Source: an uncultured Streptococcus sp.
GTDB taxonomy: Bacteria; Bacillota; Bacilli; Lactobacillales; Streptococcaceae
DNA: 8,719 bases
Direction of reading: 5' to 3'
NCBI GenBank assembly: GCA_902479835.1
Contig: CABSQC010000035.1
Span: forward strand, 1 to 8,719
Made by a program: the position numbers and the translations under genes
Shown: piece after piece, positions 6,392 through 8,719 of the stretch
Numbering within the stretch: the first letter of the stretch is position 1
How the letters are laid out: every line of letters starts with the position of its first letter
The notes under the pieces: model-generated
Told to the model about the DNA's origin: nothing
The model's input: only the letters and a program-made list of their open reading frames with translations
Database searches by the model: none

Positions 6392-7024
6392 TTAGAGGTT
6401 GCTTTCTATACTCTGCTTCACTTGATCAAACTCTTGGTCTGATAGAGTAAATAACAAATCCTCTTCAGCGTACTCGTTCTGTTCTTTAAAATAGTTGTCC
6501 GTATTCTCTGCCAACCCTAGACTTAGAATCACTTTCCTTGCAAACTCTTGATGCGCAAAGCCTATCGCCGTAATGATTTGTTTATCTTGCACAAGAACTT
6601 TCGGTTGAAAATTTTCGCGTGGAAGAAATTCAAAATAGTCAAAGAAGTTTTGCCAAATTCCACCTGTAAATTTCGTGTCCTTCAATAGACCTGCTTTGGC
6701 CAATAAAAGGGGGGCTGAAGAAATGGCTGCAATGAGGATATCTTGCTCACCAAGGTCCCTCAAAAATGAAATCAATTTCTCATCCTGTAGGGCAGGTCCT
6801 ATGTTGACCATTCCTGGCAAAATCACACAAGAATACTCTTCTATACAGATTTGATCTAGTGTTTTGGTCGGTTGACAGGGCAAGCCATCCTCAGAGACCA
6901 CCATCGAATGATCTGAAGCGGCATAATCAATCGTACTATCAAAAGACAGAGCTAAAGTACTTGTTAAAGCGGTTATCTCATAAAGAGAAAAATTAGGATA
7001 AATGATACAAAGTACTTTTTTCAT
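6392..7024 (-). CDS. DJ-1/PfpI-family protein with Ser at the nucleophile position
   Basis: The 210-residue cytosolic protein has the DJ-1/PfpI (class I glutamine amidotransferase-like) fold. It shows a first strand MKKVLCIIYPNFSLYEI with the conserved Glu (E16), a VVSEDGLP segment, a YSCVILPGM strand, and an elbow IAAISSAPLLLAKAGLL. In DJ-1, YajL and PfpI the elbow reads roughly AxCAGP with a nucleophilic Cys. Here Ser102 takes that place, and the usual His region reads FTGGIWQNFF, so standard thiol chemistry is doubtful. An acidic tail of about 25 residues extends beyond the core. An upstream ATG at 7033 touches the GAGG ribosome site, so the ATG at 7022-7024, 9 nt after GAGG, is chosen. 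It lies between dnaK and dnaJ, preceded by a terminator-like hairpin (7048-7075). Function is not known. Stress-linked chaperone, deglycase or pseudoenzyme roles are only guesses. Confidence 0.85.
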   Translation of the reverse strand: MKKVLCIIYPNFSLYEITALTSTLALSFDSTIDYAASDHSMVVSEDGLPCQPTKTLDQICIEEYSCVILPGMVNIGPALQDEKLISFLRDLGEQDILIAAISSAPLLLAKAGLLKDTKFTGGIWQNFFDYFEFLPRENFQPKVLVQDKQIITAIGFAHQEFARKVILSLGLAENTDNYFKEQNEYAEEDLLFTLSDQEFDQVKQSIESNL

Positions 7025-7033
7025 ACGCAACAT

Positions 7034-7037
7034 CCTC
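7034..7037 (-). promoter_or_regulatory. Ribosome binding site choosing the PfpI-like start
   Basis: GAGG on the minus strand lies 9 nt before the ATG at 7022-7024. It directly abuts the earlier in-frame ATG at 7031-7033, which is too close to be used. Confidence 0.6.
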
Positions 7038-7047
7038 TATTTTACCG

Positions 7048-7075
7048 AAAAACAGAGGCTGGGTTGCAACCTCTG
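7048..7075 (-). terminator. Intrinsic terminator between dnaK and the PfpI-like gene
   Basis: On the minus strand CAGAGGTT pairs with AGCCTCTG (8 bp including one G-U, arms 7068-7075 and 7053-7060) around a 7-nt loop and is followed by TTTTT. It probably ends most dnaK transcripts, or attenuates read-through, just before the ribosome site of the PfpI-like gene. Confidence 0.7.
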
Positions 7076-7097
7076 GATTTCTTCTTATCATTACGAC

Positions 7098-7134
7098 GTT
7101 CTAAAACAAAGTCGATTATACTTTGTTTTAGAAC
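7098..7134. repeat. 14-bp perfect inverted repeat
   Basis: GTTCTAAAACAAAG (7098-7111) and CTTTGTTTTAGAAC (7121-7134) are perfect complements around a 9-nt loop. No T-run follows on either strand. The loop holds TATAAT on the minus strand (7115-7120). Parts of the arms (CTAAAACAA, TTGTTTTA) recur in the hairpin at 7211-7235. Confidence 0.7.
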
Positions 7135-7179
7135 TAGTAAGGCTGAATTGAGTTTCGGATTAAAGGAATCCTAGAATCT

Positions 7180-7209
7180 CGGAACCTTTCTTTATTTCAA
7201 GAGGTTCCG
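7180..7209. repeat. 8-bp perfect inverted repeat after dnaK
   Basis: CGGAACCT (7180-7187) pairs with AGGTTCCG (7202-7209) across a 14-nt loop. It immediately follows, in transcription order, the hairpin at the dnaK stop. Confidence 0.5.
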
Positions 7210-7210
7210 C

Positions 7211-7232
7211 TAAAACAATCCACTGGATTGTT

Positions 7233-7235
<3 letters not shown>
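7211..7235 (-). terminator. Hairpin overlapping the dnaK stop codon, possible terminator
   Basis: TAAAACAATCC (7211-7221) and GGATTGTTTTA (7225-7235) form an 11-bp perfect stem with a 3-nt loop. The dnaK stop codon (7233-7235) lies inside the stem. The 3' arm ends in TTTTA but no longer T-run follows, so it may be a weak terminator or an mRNA 3'-end stabiliser. Confidence 0.45.

Positions 7236-8719
<1,484 letters not shown>

Noticed and set aside
6990..7091. Short open frame (about 30 codons, ATG at 7089-7091) crossing the terminator and the start of the PfpI-like gene, a possible leader peptide
   Set aside because: There is no Shine-Dalgarno, no run of regulatory codons and no alternative hairpin I can support. 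Chance is the simpler explanation.

Overview
The window is ordinary low-GC Firmicute core genome. Protein sequence and gene order point to Streptococcus, most likely an oral species of the mitis/sanguinis type. This is judged from remembered family sequences (RpoE delta with an acidic tail, a 427-residue trigger factor, Lactobacillales-type DnaJ and TruA), not from a search, and the species is not resolved. Every gene I can support lies on the minus strand, so transcription runs from the right end of the window to the left.

In transcription order: the 3' four-fifths of dnaK (window edge to 7233); a hairpin-rich gap of about 200 bp; a DJ-1/PfpI-like gene (6392-7024); a second gap of about 200 bp with repeats; and dnaJ (5059-6192) with a terminator. 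Next comes a compact four-gene unit with overlapping or nearly touching ends: truA, a pyridoxine/HMP-type kinase, an ECF transporter S component and a DUF436/UPF0340 protein (4913 down to 2386), closed by a terminator. Trigger factor (tig, 974-2257) and the RNA polymerase delta subunit (rpoE, 164-748) follow as separate units, each with a recognisable promoter and intrinsic terminator. Positions 1-130 hold a palindrome-rich non-coding block.

The genes fall into three themes. DnaK, DnaJ and trigger factor form the cytosolic protein-folding set. The kinase and the ECF S component look like a vitamin salvage pair (B6 or the thiamin pyrimidine), in which the S component takes up the vitamin and the kinase traps it by phosphorylation. 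Translationally coupled to them are a tRNA pseudouridine synthase upstream and an uncharacterised UPF0340 protein downstream. RpoE is a global modulator of RNA polymerase.

I see no CRISPR array, insertion sequence, phage gene, toxin-antitoxin pair, RNA gene or defence island, and no evidence for a large undescribed system. The points most worth a second look are: a truA promoter whose -10 box lies only 6 nt before the ATG, predicting a leaderless mRNA, with a 20-bp palindrome upstream; a DJ-1/PfpI protein between dnaK and dnaJ with Ser where the family normally has its nucleophilic Cys; a cluster of hairpins with shared arm sequences after dnaK; a dnaJ start with no visible Shine-Dalgarno; and the UPF0340 gene locked into a vitamin-salvage operon.
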